Positions 23,881 through 31,940 of a stretch of 32,924 nt of DNA are shown one piece after another (positions within the stretch are counted from its first letter, which is position 1; each line of letters opens with the position of its first letter). The translations under genes were made by a program, and so were the position numbers. Below the pieces are notes generated by a model. That model was not told the origin of the DNA and made no database searches. It saw nothing but the letters and a program-made list of their open reading frames with translations. The stretch is from JAWXCM01 sp034408745 (lineage in GTDB: Bacteria; Acidobacteriota; Terriglobia; Bryobacterales; Bryobacteraceae), in NCBI GenBank assembly GCA_034408745.1, contig JAWXCM010000319.1:1-32924 (forward strand), read 5' to 3'.

Positions 23881-24043
23881 CACTCCACGGTTTGTGTTTG
23901 GATATGACGGCGTCTTCAGGCACGACGGCACGGGCTTGCAGGGCACGATCACGTTGCAGGATGCGGTTCCGGAGCCGGGGACGGGGCTGCTGATTGTGGG
24001 CGCTCTCGCTGCCGGGCTGCCTATTCGGAGAAAAGGTCGGTAA
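23881..24043 (+). pseudogene. PEP-CTERM sorting tail remnant
   Basis: The frame reads FVFGYDGVFRHDGTG..TLQDAVPEPGTGLLIVGALA and ends LPIRRKGR stop. VPEPGT, a hydrophobic stretch and a basic RRKGR tail form the PEP-CTERM signal that exosortase cleaves for surface anchoring. No N-terminal part is present. The final 23 bases are also the last codons of mfd on the other strand. Confidence 0.7.
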
Positions 24044-27000
24044 GGTAACCGAGCAGTTCGGGCGGGGTGTCGAGGCCGGTGAGTGGGAGTCGCAGGACAC
24101 CGGCGGGTGTGAATTGCGCTCCTGGCGTGTTGGTCACGATATCCATGAGCCGGGCAGGGTCGACGCGCGCGGCCTGGTGAAATTTGACGTTGAGCATGCC
24201 GGAGCGACGGTCTATGGCCTCCACTCCGGCTTTTTCCACTACCGACTTTAATACGCTGAACTGCAGCAGATTGAGCACGGCATCGGGGGCGAGTCCGTAG
24301 CGATCCTCGAGTTCTTCACGGATGCGGATCGCGTCGGCCTGGGTGGAGGCTTCCGAGATTTGCTTGTACGCACGCATGCGCTGATGCTCGTCGGCTATAT
24401 AATCCTGCGGGATGCGGATGTCGAGGCCCAGGTTGAGTGTCGCGTGAATTTCGACCGGTACCTCTTCTCCCTTTAGTTCCTGTACAGTTTCCTCCAGCAG
24501 CCGGAGGTACGTGTCGAAACCGACGATGCCGATATGCCCATGCTGTTCGCCGCCGAGGATGTTGCCTGCGCCTCGTAGTTCAAGGTCGAGCGCTGCGATT
24601 TTAAAGCCTGCGCCAAGGTCGGAAAACTCCTTGAGAGCCGCGAGACGCTTGCGTGCCACTTCACTTAGTTCGGTGTCGGCGGGCACCAGCAGGTAGGCGT
24701 AGGCGCGGCGATTGGAGCGGCCGACGCGGCCGCGGAGCTGGTAGAGCTCGCTCAGCCCGTATCGCTCGGCATTCTCGATAATCATGGTGTTGGCCAGTGG
24801 GATATCCAGACCATTTTCCACGATTGTAGTGCAGACGAACACGTCGTAGTCGTGCTTCATGAAGCCGAGGAGGACGCGTTCCAGCTCAGCTTCGCCCATC
24901 TGGCCGTGCCCTACGCCGATGCGGGCCTGGGGGAGAAGCTCCTGAATCATGGCGGCGCGCATGAAGATGGAGTCCACGCGATTATGCACAAAGTACACCT
25001 GACCGCCGCGGCTGATTTCCTGCTCGATCGCCGATTGAATCAGTTCTTTATCGAAGTGCGCGACCACCGTATGAACGGCGAGGCGGTCCTTGGGAGGTGT
25101 CTCAATGATCGACATGTCGCGCATACCCAGTAACGACATGTGCAAAGTGCGCGGGATCGGCGTGGCGGACATGGTTAACACGTCCACATTCTTGCGCATA
25201 TCTTTCAGGCGTTCTTTATGCCGGACGCCGAAGCGTTGTTCTTCGTCGACAATCAGGAGACCGAGATCGTGGAACTCGACATCCTTCGACAAGATGCGAT
25301 GTGTTCCGATAACGATGTCGACTCTCCCGGCGGCGACTTCTTCCAGTGTGGCGGCAATTTCCTTTACATTGCGGAAACGGCTGAGCATTTCGACCCGCAC
25401 CGGGAAGCTCTGGAAACGGCGGCGAAAGCTCTCATAGTGCTGGAGAACAAGGACGGTAGTCGGCGCGAGAATCGCAACCTGCTTGCCGTCGCCGAGAGCC
25501 TTGAAAGCGGCTCGCATGGCGACTTCTGTCTTGCCGAAGCCGACGTCGCCGACAAGCAGCCGGTCCATCGGCGTCGTGTTCTCCATGTCCTTCTTGATCT
25601 GCCGGACAGCATGGACCTGGTCTTTGGTGGCCGTGAATTCGAAGGCGTCCTCGAACTCCCGCTGCCAGTTGGAGTCGGGTGAAAAGGAGTAGCCTTCGGC
25701 CAGCTTGCGGGCGGCGTAGAGCTTGAGCAGCTCGTCTGCCATGTCGCGCATTTTGGCTTTGACACGGGACTTGGTTTTCTGCCACGTGGCGCCGCCCATG
25801 CGATCCAGCGGCGGAGCGGCTCCTTCGCCCGCGCCTCGATACTTCTGAACCAGATCGAGACGTGTCAGCGGGACGTACAGCTTCGCGTCGTTTGCGTACT
25901 CCACCAGCATGAAGTCGCCCGCGAGTTCACCCTGCGTGATGGAGCGAATGCCGAGAAACTTGCCGACGCCATGCTGCGTGTGCACGATGAAGTCGCCAGG
26001 CTTCAGGTCGGAGATGTCGGCCTTGAATGCCGATGCGGCCCGCCGGTTAATCTCAGACGGCGCCGATGTTTCCGACGCATCAAAGAGATCTTCGGAGCCG
26101 AAAAGGGCGATCAACGGGTCGGTAAATACTGTCCCCCGTCGAACCCGGCCTTTGACCAGAAAGGTTCCGGCGTACTCGCCCGCCAGGTACATGCGCTCGG
26201 CAAGATAGGGGGTAGTGGATTCCGCGGTGCTGAGTCCCAGCTGATAGGGAACGCGATATTCCTGTAAGATGTCGGCAATTCGTTCTAATTCGCCGGTAGA
26301 TGGGGCGAAATAGACCACTTTCCCGCCGCGTTCAACAATGGCCCGTCCTTCCGAGACCGCCATCTGAATGTTTCCGTGAAATGCAATGGAGGGCCGGGTG
26401 GCGATGCTTGCACTCTCCGCAGCTCCGCCAACCACGACATCGAGCTCACGAAGCGTAACCGACTGGGTTTCACGGGTTGCTTCCTGGAGTTCATCGCTGC
26501 TGAGATAGACCTTTTCCGACGGGCAGGTGTCGGGCTTTCTGGACTCGGTGAGTCGCTTCCAGAATCGCTCCGCCGCGCCGAAGATGGCCTCGGGCTCATC
26601 GAGGATCAGCAGGCTGTCGCGAGTGAGCCGGAAGACAGACGAAGTCCGGGGGTGAACCGCCGTGACCCAAAACTCCCAGCCAGGAAACTCCTCGCCGGCC
26701 ACAGAAACGCGATCTCCGGCGAAATCGTACAGTTCCTTGAAAAGGGCGCGCGATTTCGGGTACTCGAGCAGCGGGAGAAGTACCGCGTCCCGCGTGGTGT
26801 GGACGGAGCGCTGCGTCTCCGGGTCGAAGCGGCGCATCGATTCGATGGAGTCGCCGAAGAACTCGATCCGGACGGGCTGTTCGATTTCCGGCGGAAAAAT
26901 GTCGAGTATCCCGCCGCGGACGGAAAACTCGCCGACCATCTCGACGGGGTCGCGCTGTTCGTAGCCGATGGAGCGCAGATGGGCCACGACGTCTTCGGGC

Positions 27001-27491
27001 GCCACCTCTTCACCGGTCTTCAGGACAAGGCCGAGGCCTTTGTAGAAGTCTCGCGTTTCCAGGCGCAACAACGCGGAGGCTACGGGCGTGATGAGTATGG
27101 GTGCCGGGTGGGTGGCCATGCGCCACAGGGTGACCGCCCGCTGCTCGCTGAGTTCGGAGTGAGGGCTGAGGTTATGCGACGGGATTACGTCGAGCGCGGG
27201 AAGCATCTGCGGGCGCCCGATGCGTGCATCTTCGACGAGGAGATCGAAGAAAGTGCGGACCAGTTCGATGAGGGCTTCCGCTTGTTTGTTGCCGTCGACC
27301 ACGACAAGCAGAGGCCGTTGCACCGACTGCCAGAGCAGCACAAGGTAGAGCGCTTTGGCTGCGAGCGTCAGTCCTGCAAGGGAGAACTGCGAGGCCGAAC
27401 CCTCGTCGCGCGCGAGTTTGCGGACGAGTTCCTGAAATGCCGCGTGTTTCGCGGGGCTTTCGAAGAGCTCTTTAACGGCTGGGTGGGTCAA
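24021..27491 (-). CDS. mfd: Transcription-repair coupling factor
   Basis: Mfd removes RNA polymerase stalled at DNA damage and recruits UvrA. The 1156-residue protein has the full family order: a UvrB-like N-terminal part (about 1-350), the CarD-like RNA-polymerase interaction domain (DLKPGDFIVHTQHGVGKFLG, about 497-515), the RecG-type helicase with Walker A GDVGFGKTE (about 648) and DEEQ box LLIVDEEQRFG (about 750), translocation motifs ENGLDIPLAN and QLRGRVGRSNR, and the C-terminal UvrA-binding-repressing domain. It starts at TTG 27491 with no good ribosome binding site. A TATAAT box lies on minus at 27515-27510. The last codons overlap the PEP-CTERM tail. Confidence 0.96.
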   Translation of the reverse strand: MTHPAVKELFESPAKHAAFQELVRKLARDEGSASQFSLAGLTLAAKALYLVLLWQSVQRPLLVVVDGNKQAEALIELVRTFFDLLVEDARIGRPQMLPALDVIPSHNLSPHSELSEQRAVTLWRMATHPAPILITPVASALLRLETRDFYKGLGLVLKTGEEVAPEDVVAHLRSIGYEQRDPVEMVGEFSVRGGILDIFPPEIEQPVRIEFFGDSIESMRRFDPETQRSVHTTRDAVLLPLLEYPKSRALFKELYDFAGDRVSVAGEEFPGWEFWVTAVHPRTSSVFRLTRDSLLILDEPEAIFGAAERFWKRLTESRKPDTCPSEKVYLSSDELQEATRETQSVTLRELDVVVGGAAESASIATRPSIAFHGNIQMAVSEGRAIVERGGKVVYFAPSTGELERIADILQEYRVPYQLGLSTAESTTPYLAERMYLAGEYAGTFLVKGRVRRGTVFTDPLIALFGSEDLFDASETSAPSEINRRAASAFKADISDLKPGDFIVHTQHGVGKFLGIRSITQGELAGDFMLVEYANDAKLYVPLTRLDLVQKYRGAGEGAAPPLDRMGGATWQKTKSRVKAKMRDMADELLKLYAARKLAEGYSFSPDSNWQREFEDAFEFTATKDQVHAVRQIKKDMENTTPMDRLLVGDVGFGKTEVAMRAAFKALGDGKQVAILAPTTVLVLQHYESFRRRFQSFPVRVEMLSRFRNVKEIAATLEEVAAGRVDIVIGTHRILSKDVEFHDLGLLIVDEEQRFGVRHKERLKDMRKNVDVLTMSATPIPRTLHMSLLGMRDMSIIETPPKDRLAVHTVVAHFDKELIQSAIEQEISRGGQVYFVHNRVDSIFMRAAMIQELLPQARIGVGHGQMGEAELERVLLGFMKHDYDVFVCTTIVENGLDIPLANTMIIENAERYGLSELYQLRGRVGRSNRRAYAYLLVPADTELSEVARKRLAALKEFSDLGAGFKIAALDLELRGAGNILGGEQHGHIGIVGFDTYLRLLEETVQELKGEEVPVEIHATLNLGLDIRIPQDYIADEHQRMRAYKQISEASTQADAIRIREELEDRYGLAPDAVLNLLQFSVLKSVVEKAGVEAIDRRSGMLNVKFHQAARVDPARLMDIVTNTPGAQFTPAGVLRLPLTGLDTPPELLGYLTDLFSE

Positions 27492-27509
27492 CTCGGAGGG
27501 TCCACTTCC

Positions 27510-27515
27510 ATTATA
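27510..27515 (-). promoter_or_regulatory. Candidate -10 box for mfd
   Basis: A consensus TATAAT is read on the minus strand. The expected start of transcription would lie near 27503, giving a leader of about 12 bases. No strong -35 hexamer was found at the right distance. Confidence 0.35.
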
Positions 27516-27544
27516 AGGAGAGCGGCGTTCTGAAGTCGGATCAG

Positions 27545-27573
27545 CCCGGGCACAATCTGAGTTCGTGCCCGGG
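27545..27573 (-). terminator. Strong hairpin between fasciclin gene and mfd
   Basis: CCCGGGCAC and GTGCCCGGG pair over 9 bases with an 11-base loop, lying 16 bases after the fasciclin stop on minus. The stem is GC-rich but lacks a following U run, so it may stop or attenuate transcription between the fasciclin gene and mfd, or stabilise the 3' end. Confidence 0.45.
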
Positions 27574-27589
27574 AGTCACACTGGGGAAG

Positions 27590-28051
27590 TTATTTCGCGG
27601 GCATGATCACGGTGTCGATCACGTGGATCACGCCGTTGTCGGTTTCAATATCGGCTTTGACGACGGTGGCGCGGTTGATCATCACCTTGCCGTCCTTCGC
27701 CATGAGGCGGGCATTGCTGCCCTGGACGGTCATGACGGGGCCGCTCTTAACGTCGGCCGCCATTACCTTGCCCGCAACAACGTGATAGGTCAGCACCTTT
27801 TTGAGAGCTTCTTTATCCGCAATCAGCTTGTCGAGGGCGCCGGGCGGCAGCTTGGCGAACGCCGCATCGGTTGGCGCGAAGACGGTAAACGGACCGGCAC
27901 TCTTCAGAGTGTCGACGAGTCCGGCGGCCTGAACCGCTTTCACAAGGGTGGTGAACTGGCCGGCGGCGACCGCGGTGTCGACGATATCAGCGGCCTGAGA
28001 GGAGGCAATCGAGGCAAGGCACAGCCCTGCAATAACAAGGAAGCGACGCAT
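27590..28051 (-). CDS. Secreted fasciclin (FAS1) domain protein
   Basis: The 153-residue protein has a signal peptide (MRRFLVIAGLCLASIASSQA) and a single FAS1 domain: DIVDTAVAAGQFTTLVKAVQ, FTVFAPTDAAFAKLP (the classic H1 box), VLTYHVVAGKVMAADV, and a closing GVIHVIDTVIMP (H2 box). FAS1 domains mediate adhesion or matrix binding at the surface. I placed the start at the ATG at 28051, as the longer reading from 28105 would put a polar stretch before the signal. CGGAGAAAC lies upstream. It is divergent from polX with 121 bases between. Confidence 0.92.
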   Translation of the reverse strand: MRRFLVIAGLCLASIASSQAADIVDTAVAAGQFTTLVKAVQAAGLVDTLKSAGPFTVFAPTDAAFAKLPPGALDKLIADKEALKKVLTYHVVAGKVMAADVKSGPVMTVQGSNARLMAKDGKVMINRATVVKADIETDNGVIHVIDTVIMPAK

Positions 28052-28172
28052 TTTCTTTTTGTTTCTCCGAAGGATTTCGAATTGATTGCAGCCCTCATGT
28101 TTCATCTGGCTGCGTGGAGAATGATGACTCCGGATTCGGGTCTGGTGCAGAGAATCTTACAATAGTCGGCGT

Positions 28173-29894
28173 ATGGAAAACCGTGAAATTGCGAACGTGC
28201 TGGCCGAGACCGCCGATCTGATGGAGATCGCGGCCGAGGACGGCTTCCGCATTCGCTCCTACCGAAACGCCTCGGGAACAATTGAGGGGTATCCCGAGCG
28301 CATGGCGGATATCGCAGGCACTCCCGATCGCAAGCTGACAGAAATTCCGGGGATTGGGAAGGGAATTGCCGCTGTAATTCAGGAAATATTGCGGCGGGGT
28401 TCCTTCGATGCCAGAGACAAGCTGCTGGAGAAGTATCCACCCACCGCGCTGGAGCTTCTCAAAATCCAGGGTCTTGGGCCAAAGAGCATCGCGCTGATTC
28501 TCGAACACTTCCGTATCAGCACGGTCGATGAGCTGGAACGGTTGTGCCAGGAGCAGAAGCTCAGGGAACTTCCGCGAATGGGGGCCAAACTCGAAGAAAA
28601 GGTCCTGCGCTCGATTGAGCAGTACCGCGCGAGTACCGGGCGCTTCCTCTTGCCCTTTGCGGAGAAGACAGCCGCCGAAATTCGCGACTACCTTGCCGCG
28701 ACCGCGGGCGTCGAACGCGTGACCGTTGCCGGGAGCTTTCGCCGGGGACGGGAGACGGTCGGGGATCTGGACCTGATCGTCTCCGGGCCGGAAGCGGCCG
28801 GAGCGCTGGAGAAATTCTCGAAGTTTGCCCGCGTACAGCAGGTACTGGGGCTGGGTCCCAACAAGTCGAGCGCGCTGATAGGTCTGGAGCGAATTCAGGT
28901 GGATGTGCGCGCGGTGCCCGAGGAGTCCTACGGTGCCGCGATGCAGTATTTCACCGGTGGCAAGGACCATAACGTCCAGTTGCGGCAGCGGGCGCTGCGG
29001 ATGGGGCTTACGCTCAATGAATACGGCCTGTTTCGGCTGGACGGTGGGGAGCGGGTCGCAGGCGCCGATGAGGCCGGTATCTACCAGGCGCTCGGCCTGC
29101 CCTGGATTCCGCCAGAACTGCGTGAGAACTGTGGCGAGATCGAGGCGGCGGAAGCGGGAAACCTGCCCGTGCTGGTGGAGCTCGATCAGATTCGCGGGGA
29201 TCTGCATATGCACACCCGTGAGACAGACGGACGCGCCACGCTGGAAGAAATGGCTGCGGAGTGCCGGGAAATGGGCTATGAATATATGGCAATTACCGAC
29301 CACTCCAAAGCGCTGGCGATGGCCAACGGTCTGGACGAGGCCCGGGTTATCGAATTTGCGCGGCGCGTACGAGAGATGGAAATGCCCGGGATTCAGGTAT
29401 TTTCCGGAATCGAGTGCGACATTTTACGGGACGGGCAGATGGATCTGGCCGGGGATGCGCTGGCCGAGCTCGACTGGGTAATAGCCAGCGTGCACAGCCA
29501 CATGAATCTGGAGCCCGCCGAAATGACGGATCGACTGCTTCGCTGTCTGGATTCGCCGCATGTTCGGGCCCTGGGGCACCTGACGGGTCGACTTCTGCTG
29601 CACCGGGAGGGGTACAAGTTCGACTTTGAGGCGATCGCGGCGAAGGCAGCGAGCAAAGGTGTGCTGCTGGAGATCAACGCCAGTCCGGAACGCCTCGACG
29701 TGTCCGGTGCGCTCCTGCGAATGGCCAGGGCAAAGGGGTGCCGCTTCGTCATCAACACGGACGCGCATCATCCGAAGCACCTGCGGAGCATGAAATATGG
29801 CGTGATGACGGCGCGGCGGGGATGGCTGACTGCTGCCGATCTGGTGAATACGATGGGGGCGGCGGAGTTCGCCGCCTGGCTGAAACGAGGTTGA
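28173..29894 (+). CDS. polX: PolX-type DNA polymerase/3'-5' exonuclease with PHP domain
   Basis: Family X enzymes fill short gaps in base-excision repair; bacterial members also carry a PHP nuclease. At 573 residues the size fits. Helix-hairpin-helix motifs are at about 57-65 (EIPGIGKGI) and 98-106 (KIQGLGPKS). The polymerase catalytic motif GSFRRGRETVGDLDLIV has Asp198 and Asp200. The PHP domain starts near 343 with GDLHMHT, then ITDHSKA, GIECDI, ASVHSHMN and NTDAHHP, the metal-binding series of the PHP family. No nearby gene overlaps; a short 66-base gap precedes the NUDIX gene. Confidence 0.95.
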   Translation: MENREIANVLAETADLMEIAAEDGFRIRSYRNASGTIEGYPERMADIAGTPDRKLTEIPGIGKGIAAVIQEILRRGSFDARDKLLEKYPPTALELLKIQGLGPKSIALILEHFRISTVDELERLCQEQKLRELPRMGAKLEEKVLRSIEQYRASTGRFLLPFAEKTAAEIRDYLAATAGVERVTVAGSFRRGRETVGDLDLIVSGPEAAGALEKFSKFARVQQVLGLGPNKSSALIGLERIQVDVRAVPEESYGAAMQYFTGGKDHNVQLRQRALRMGLTLNEYGLFRLDGGERVAGADEAGIYQALGLPWIPPELRENCGEIEAAEAGNLPVLVELDQIRGDLHMHTRETDGRATLEEMAAECREMGYEYMAITDHSKALAMANGLDEARVIEFARRVREMEMPGIQVFSGIECDILRDGQMDLAGDALAELDWVIASVHSHMNLEPAEMTDRLLRCLDSPHVRALGHLTGRLLLHREGYKFDFEAIAAKAASKGVLLEINASPERLDVSGALLRMARAKGCRFVINTDAHHPKHLRSMKYGVMTARRGWLTAADLVNTMGAAEFAAWLKRG

Positions 29895-29960
29895 TGAAAC
29901 GAATATGCCGCTACCGTCGGCAGGCCAGGCAGGCGCTGACATGGGCGACACTGGAAAGCG

Positions 29961-30491
29961 ATGAAGCTGATTTCTTCCAAAAGACTGCTGAAGACCTCGA
30001 TTTTCAAGGTCACTATGGATCAGGCGCTGGACCCGGAGGGGTTCGAGATCAAACGGGCGATTATCCAGCACCGAGGTTCGGCCGTGATGATGGCGGTGGA
30101 CGCCGACCGCCGGATGCTTCTGGTGAAGCAGTACCGGCTTCCCGCTCGCTCCTATATGTGGGAGTTGCCCGCCGGGAGGATGGACGCCGGCGAGACGGCT
30201 CTCCAGGCGGCCAGGCGGGAACTGCGGGAGGAAACCGGCTACCGGGCGACCAGCTGGAAGAAGCTGGCGCACTTCTACGTCAGCCCAGGATTCCTCGCCG
30301 AGACCATGACCATCTACCTGGCCACGGGCCTGACCGCGGGAGAGGTGCACTTCATGCAAGATGAACGCATTGAGAGGAAGTGGTTCCAGATGGAAGAGGT
30401 GGACGCGATGATTCGGAGCGGCGAGATCGTCGACGCAAAGACCATGGTGGGCTTTTTTAGCTGGCAGAGGTACCACAAGGGTGGAATGTGA
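29961..30491 (+). CDS. NUDIX hydrolase, ADP-ribose-pyrophosphatase-like
   Basis: The 176-residue protein has a perfect Nudix box: Gly72, five residues, Glu78, seven residues, then Arg86-Glu87-Leu-x-Glu90-Glu91-x-Gly93. The preceding VKQYRLPARSYMWELPAGR and the following SPGFLAET match ADP-ribose/nucleoside-diphosphate-sugar pyrophosphatases. It would clear toxic or regulatory nucleotides. The exact substrate is not read from sequence. The ATG at 29961 follows a GGAAAG-like site. The tRNA-Gly gene starts 37 bases after its stop. Confidence 0.93.
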   Translation: MKLISSKRLLKTSIFKVTMDQALDPEGFEIKRAIIQHRGSAVMMAVDADRRMLLVKQYRLPARSYMWELPAGRMDAGETALQAARRELREETGYRATSWKKLAHFYVSPGFLAETMTIYLATGLTAGEVHFMQDERIERKWFQMEEVDAMIRSGEIVDAKTMVGFFSWQRYHKGGM

Positions 30492-30504
30492 GCAACGGAC
30501 TGGT

Positions 30505-30510
30505 TACAAT
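30505..30510 (+). promoter_or_regulatory. Possible -10 box for tRNA-Gly
   Basis: TACAAT lies 18 bases before the tRNA 5' end, a typical spacing for a tRNA promoter. The -35 region, inside the NUDIX gene end, is weak. Confidence 0.35.
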
Positions 30511-30528
30511 GGATTGTACGTCCATTGA

Positions 30529-30603
30529 GCGGGAGTAACTCAATGGTAGAGTCACAGCCTTCCAAGCTGTTGGTTGCGGGTTCGATCCCCGTCTCCCGCT
30601 CCA
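30529..30603 (+). tRNA. tRNA-Gly (anticodon UCC)
   Basis: The acceptor arms GCGGGAG and CTCCCGC pair over 7 bases. The anticodon stem ACAGC/GCTGT holds the loop CTTCCAA with anticodon TCC. The T arm shows GGTTCGATCC, followed by a U discriminator and encoded CCA (30601-30603). It reads GGA codons. It lies directly after the NUDIX gene. Confidence 0.97.
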
Positions 30604-30890
30604 TAAATCTAATAAACCGAAGCACTTGCTAAGTCACAGTGTCCCGATTCACAATCCCTGCTCGCCCTCTTGATGGGCCTTGGCTCTGTGTCGGCTGCAT
30701 GTTATGGGCGTAAGCCGTCGCTGGCACCTCAAACACTCGCTCAAGTCCACGCCCGTTAAGGCAGTTCGCGCCTGGAGTTCAGCAACACAAGCAGTTCGTT
30801 TTCTGACGACGCCGCGAAGACATAACCATCGCCCTGCTGTTAAGGCCCGAGCTTTATGAATGACGGAACCGACATAGTACAAACACAGCG
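30604..30890. other. Gene-free stretch after tRNA-Gly
   Basis: About 290 bases without a recognised gene. Short frames exist on both strands (for example a 97-residue frame on minus at 30649-30942 and a 54-residue frame on plus at 30695-30859) but none has a good ribosome binding site or a family resemblance. No copy of the tRNA 3' end was seen downstream. The sequence replaces the expected C-terminus of the PIN toxin, so it may be the new side of a past deletion or insertion. Confidence 0.5.
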
Positions 30891-31228
30891 CTATCGCTCC
30901 CGACCCCACGCAATGCAGTCTGCGTTCGCCTCGCAGGCACACTCGACAATTCGGTTATCTGATGAATCATCCTTAACTTAACCACATCGACGGTGCGGGT
31001 GGGCGTGGCCCGTTGACCCGTTTCAGTGACCAGCTGTTCCGCCTCCCGAAGGTCCTCTTCCGGCCACTTGAACTTCTCGCGCAGGACCCTCAGTGTTTCC
31101 TGAAGAATCGCGTCGGAATAGTACACCTGAATACACGGGTCGGCGGCCAGCTTCTGAATCAACCCGAGCGACTTCCCACCCGAAATCAAGGCAGAGATGT
31201 AGATGTTGGTGTCGAGAACGACTATCAC
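30891..31228 (-). pseudogene. VapC-like PIN-domain toxin, broken by a 5-bp duplication
   Basis: PIN toxins are Mg-dependent ribonucleases. The GTG at 31228 overlaps the antitoxin stop (GTGA), and the frame reads IVVLDTNIYISALISGG with the first catalytic Asp, SDAILQETLRVLREKF and GQRATPTRTVDVVK. There the DNA has a tandem TTAAG-TTAAG (30972-30981); removing one copy restores DDSSDNRIVECACEANADCIA, the expected family sequence. Even the restored frame then ends in WGRER and a stop at 30891, lacking the usual GDxDL with its last catalytic Asp. The toxin is therefore broken twice. Confidence 0.8.
30972..30981. repeat. 5-bp tandem duplication (CTTAA x2)
   Basis: Two direct copies of CTTAA on plus (TTAAG on minus) add 5 bases inside the PIN toxin frame. 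The restored reading fits the family closely, so this looks like a slippage event. Confidence 0.75.
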
Positions 31229-31479
31229 CGACCGCGACGCATTTCGTCGATTAGGCGGGGGACATCGGCCTCGGTCAGACCCATCTCGGCAGCCCGTCGC
31301 TGGCCGCGTTCACTAAGCCTCGCCCAGCGAGAAGAGAGGTTCGCCCGCCGTCCCGATTCCAGCAGCATCATCGCTGCTTTCTCCATCACGTGATCGATCA
31401 TGCTCCCTTCGGCCTCTGCCTTCGCCTGAAGCTCGGCCAAAAGGTTGTCCGTGATGTGGATCGTTAGTTCGGCGGACAT
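31225..31479 (-). CDS. VapB-like antitoxin
   Basis: The 84-residue protein begins with a short basic-polar strand (ELTIHITDNLLAELQAKAEA), like ribbon-helix-helix or RHH-like antitoxins, followed by a helical charged C-terminus (RGQRRAAEMGLTEADVPRLI) that would wrap the toxin. AGGAG lies 7 bases before the ATG. The stop overlaps the toxin start, the classic antitoxin-first layout. It appears intact. A promoter with an internal palindrome lies just upstream, so it probably still represses itself. Confidence 0.85.
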   Translation of the reverse strand: MSAELTIHITDNLLAELQAKAEAEGSMIDHVMEKAAMMLLESGRRANLSSRWARLSERGQRRAAEMGLTEADVPRLIDEMRRGR

Positions 31480-31500
31480 GGATAACTCCTCTTTCAGCGT

Positions 31501-31528
31501 ATCGTACAGCGCTGTCCGGGTGTGTCAA
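31501..31528 (-). promoter_or_regulatory. VapBC promoter with palindromic operator
   Basis: On minus the -35 is an exact TTGACA (31528-31523), a 16-base spacer follows, and the -10 is TACGAT (31506-31501). The palindrome ACAGCGCTGT (31506-31515) lies in the spacer and touches the -10. The antitoxin ATG is about 22 bases further on. A protein on the palindrome would block polymerase, the usual autoregulation of toxin-antitoxin operons. Confidence 0.65.
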
Positions 31529-31914
31529 TGGCTAACGGCCGTGCCGGCACGAAGACCAACAACGCCCATTTCACGTCCGAGGCTCGGCGAGCTCCTCTGC
31601 TGGTGCAGCTACCTCCCGGGCTCGGGCCTGATTTGCAGCGAGTTGAGGATCGGATGGTGCAGTTTCGCGACTTGACCCCGACGCCCTGGGATTTCGCCTT
31701 CGAACTCGAGGCGTGGCTCGGGTCGGATGGGTCGCTGCCGCTGCTCGACCGCCTGGGTGTCGCGCTTTGTTTGCAGGACATGCACGGACGGTCCGCGGCG
31801 GTGGAGCCCGGATACGCACCTGTCGGGAGCCATACCGACGAGCAAGTCGGGGCGCATGTGAACGAACGGCGGACACGCATTTCGCTATGCGCTCGCGCTG
31901 AAAGGCGGCAGTAG
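31528..31914 (+). CDS. Hypothetical ORF, no recognised family
   Basis: The 128-residue frame starts at ATG 31528 (or GTG 31522). Its middle (VEDRMVQFRDLTPTPWDFAFELEAWLG is shared over several strands) is acidic and hydrophobic like a real protein, and third codon positions are GC-rich, but the end (ERRTRISLCARAERRQ) looks unstructured. Its start overlaps the -35 box of the antitoxin promoter. No ribosome binding site is seen. A 12-bp palindrome CGTGCCGGCACG lies at 31540-31551. It may be a chance frame. Confidence 0.35.
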   Translation: MANGRAGTKTNNAHFTSEARRAPLLVQLPPGLGPDLQRVEDRMVQFRDLTPTPWDFAFELEAWLGSDGSLPLLDRLGVALCLQDMHGRSAAVEPGYAPVGSHTDEQVGAHVNERRTRISLCARAERRQ

Positions 31915-31940
31915 AGTAAATTCATACGGAGAGGTCCTGA

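Noticed and set aside
28095..29303. 402-residue ORF on minus
   Set aside because: It is antisense to polX, which has clear catalytic motifs.
30529..31500. Integrated element at the tRNA-Gly 3' end
   Set aside because: No integrase and no repeat of the tRNA 3' end was seen in the window, although the toxin-antitoxin locus is a typical neighbour.
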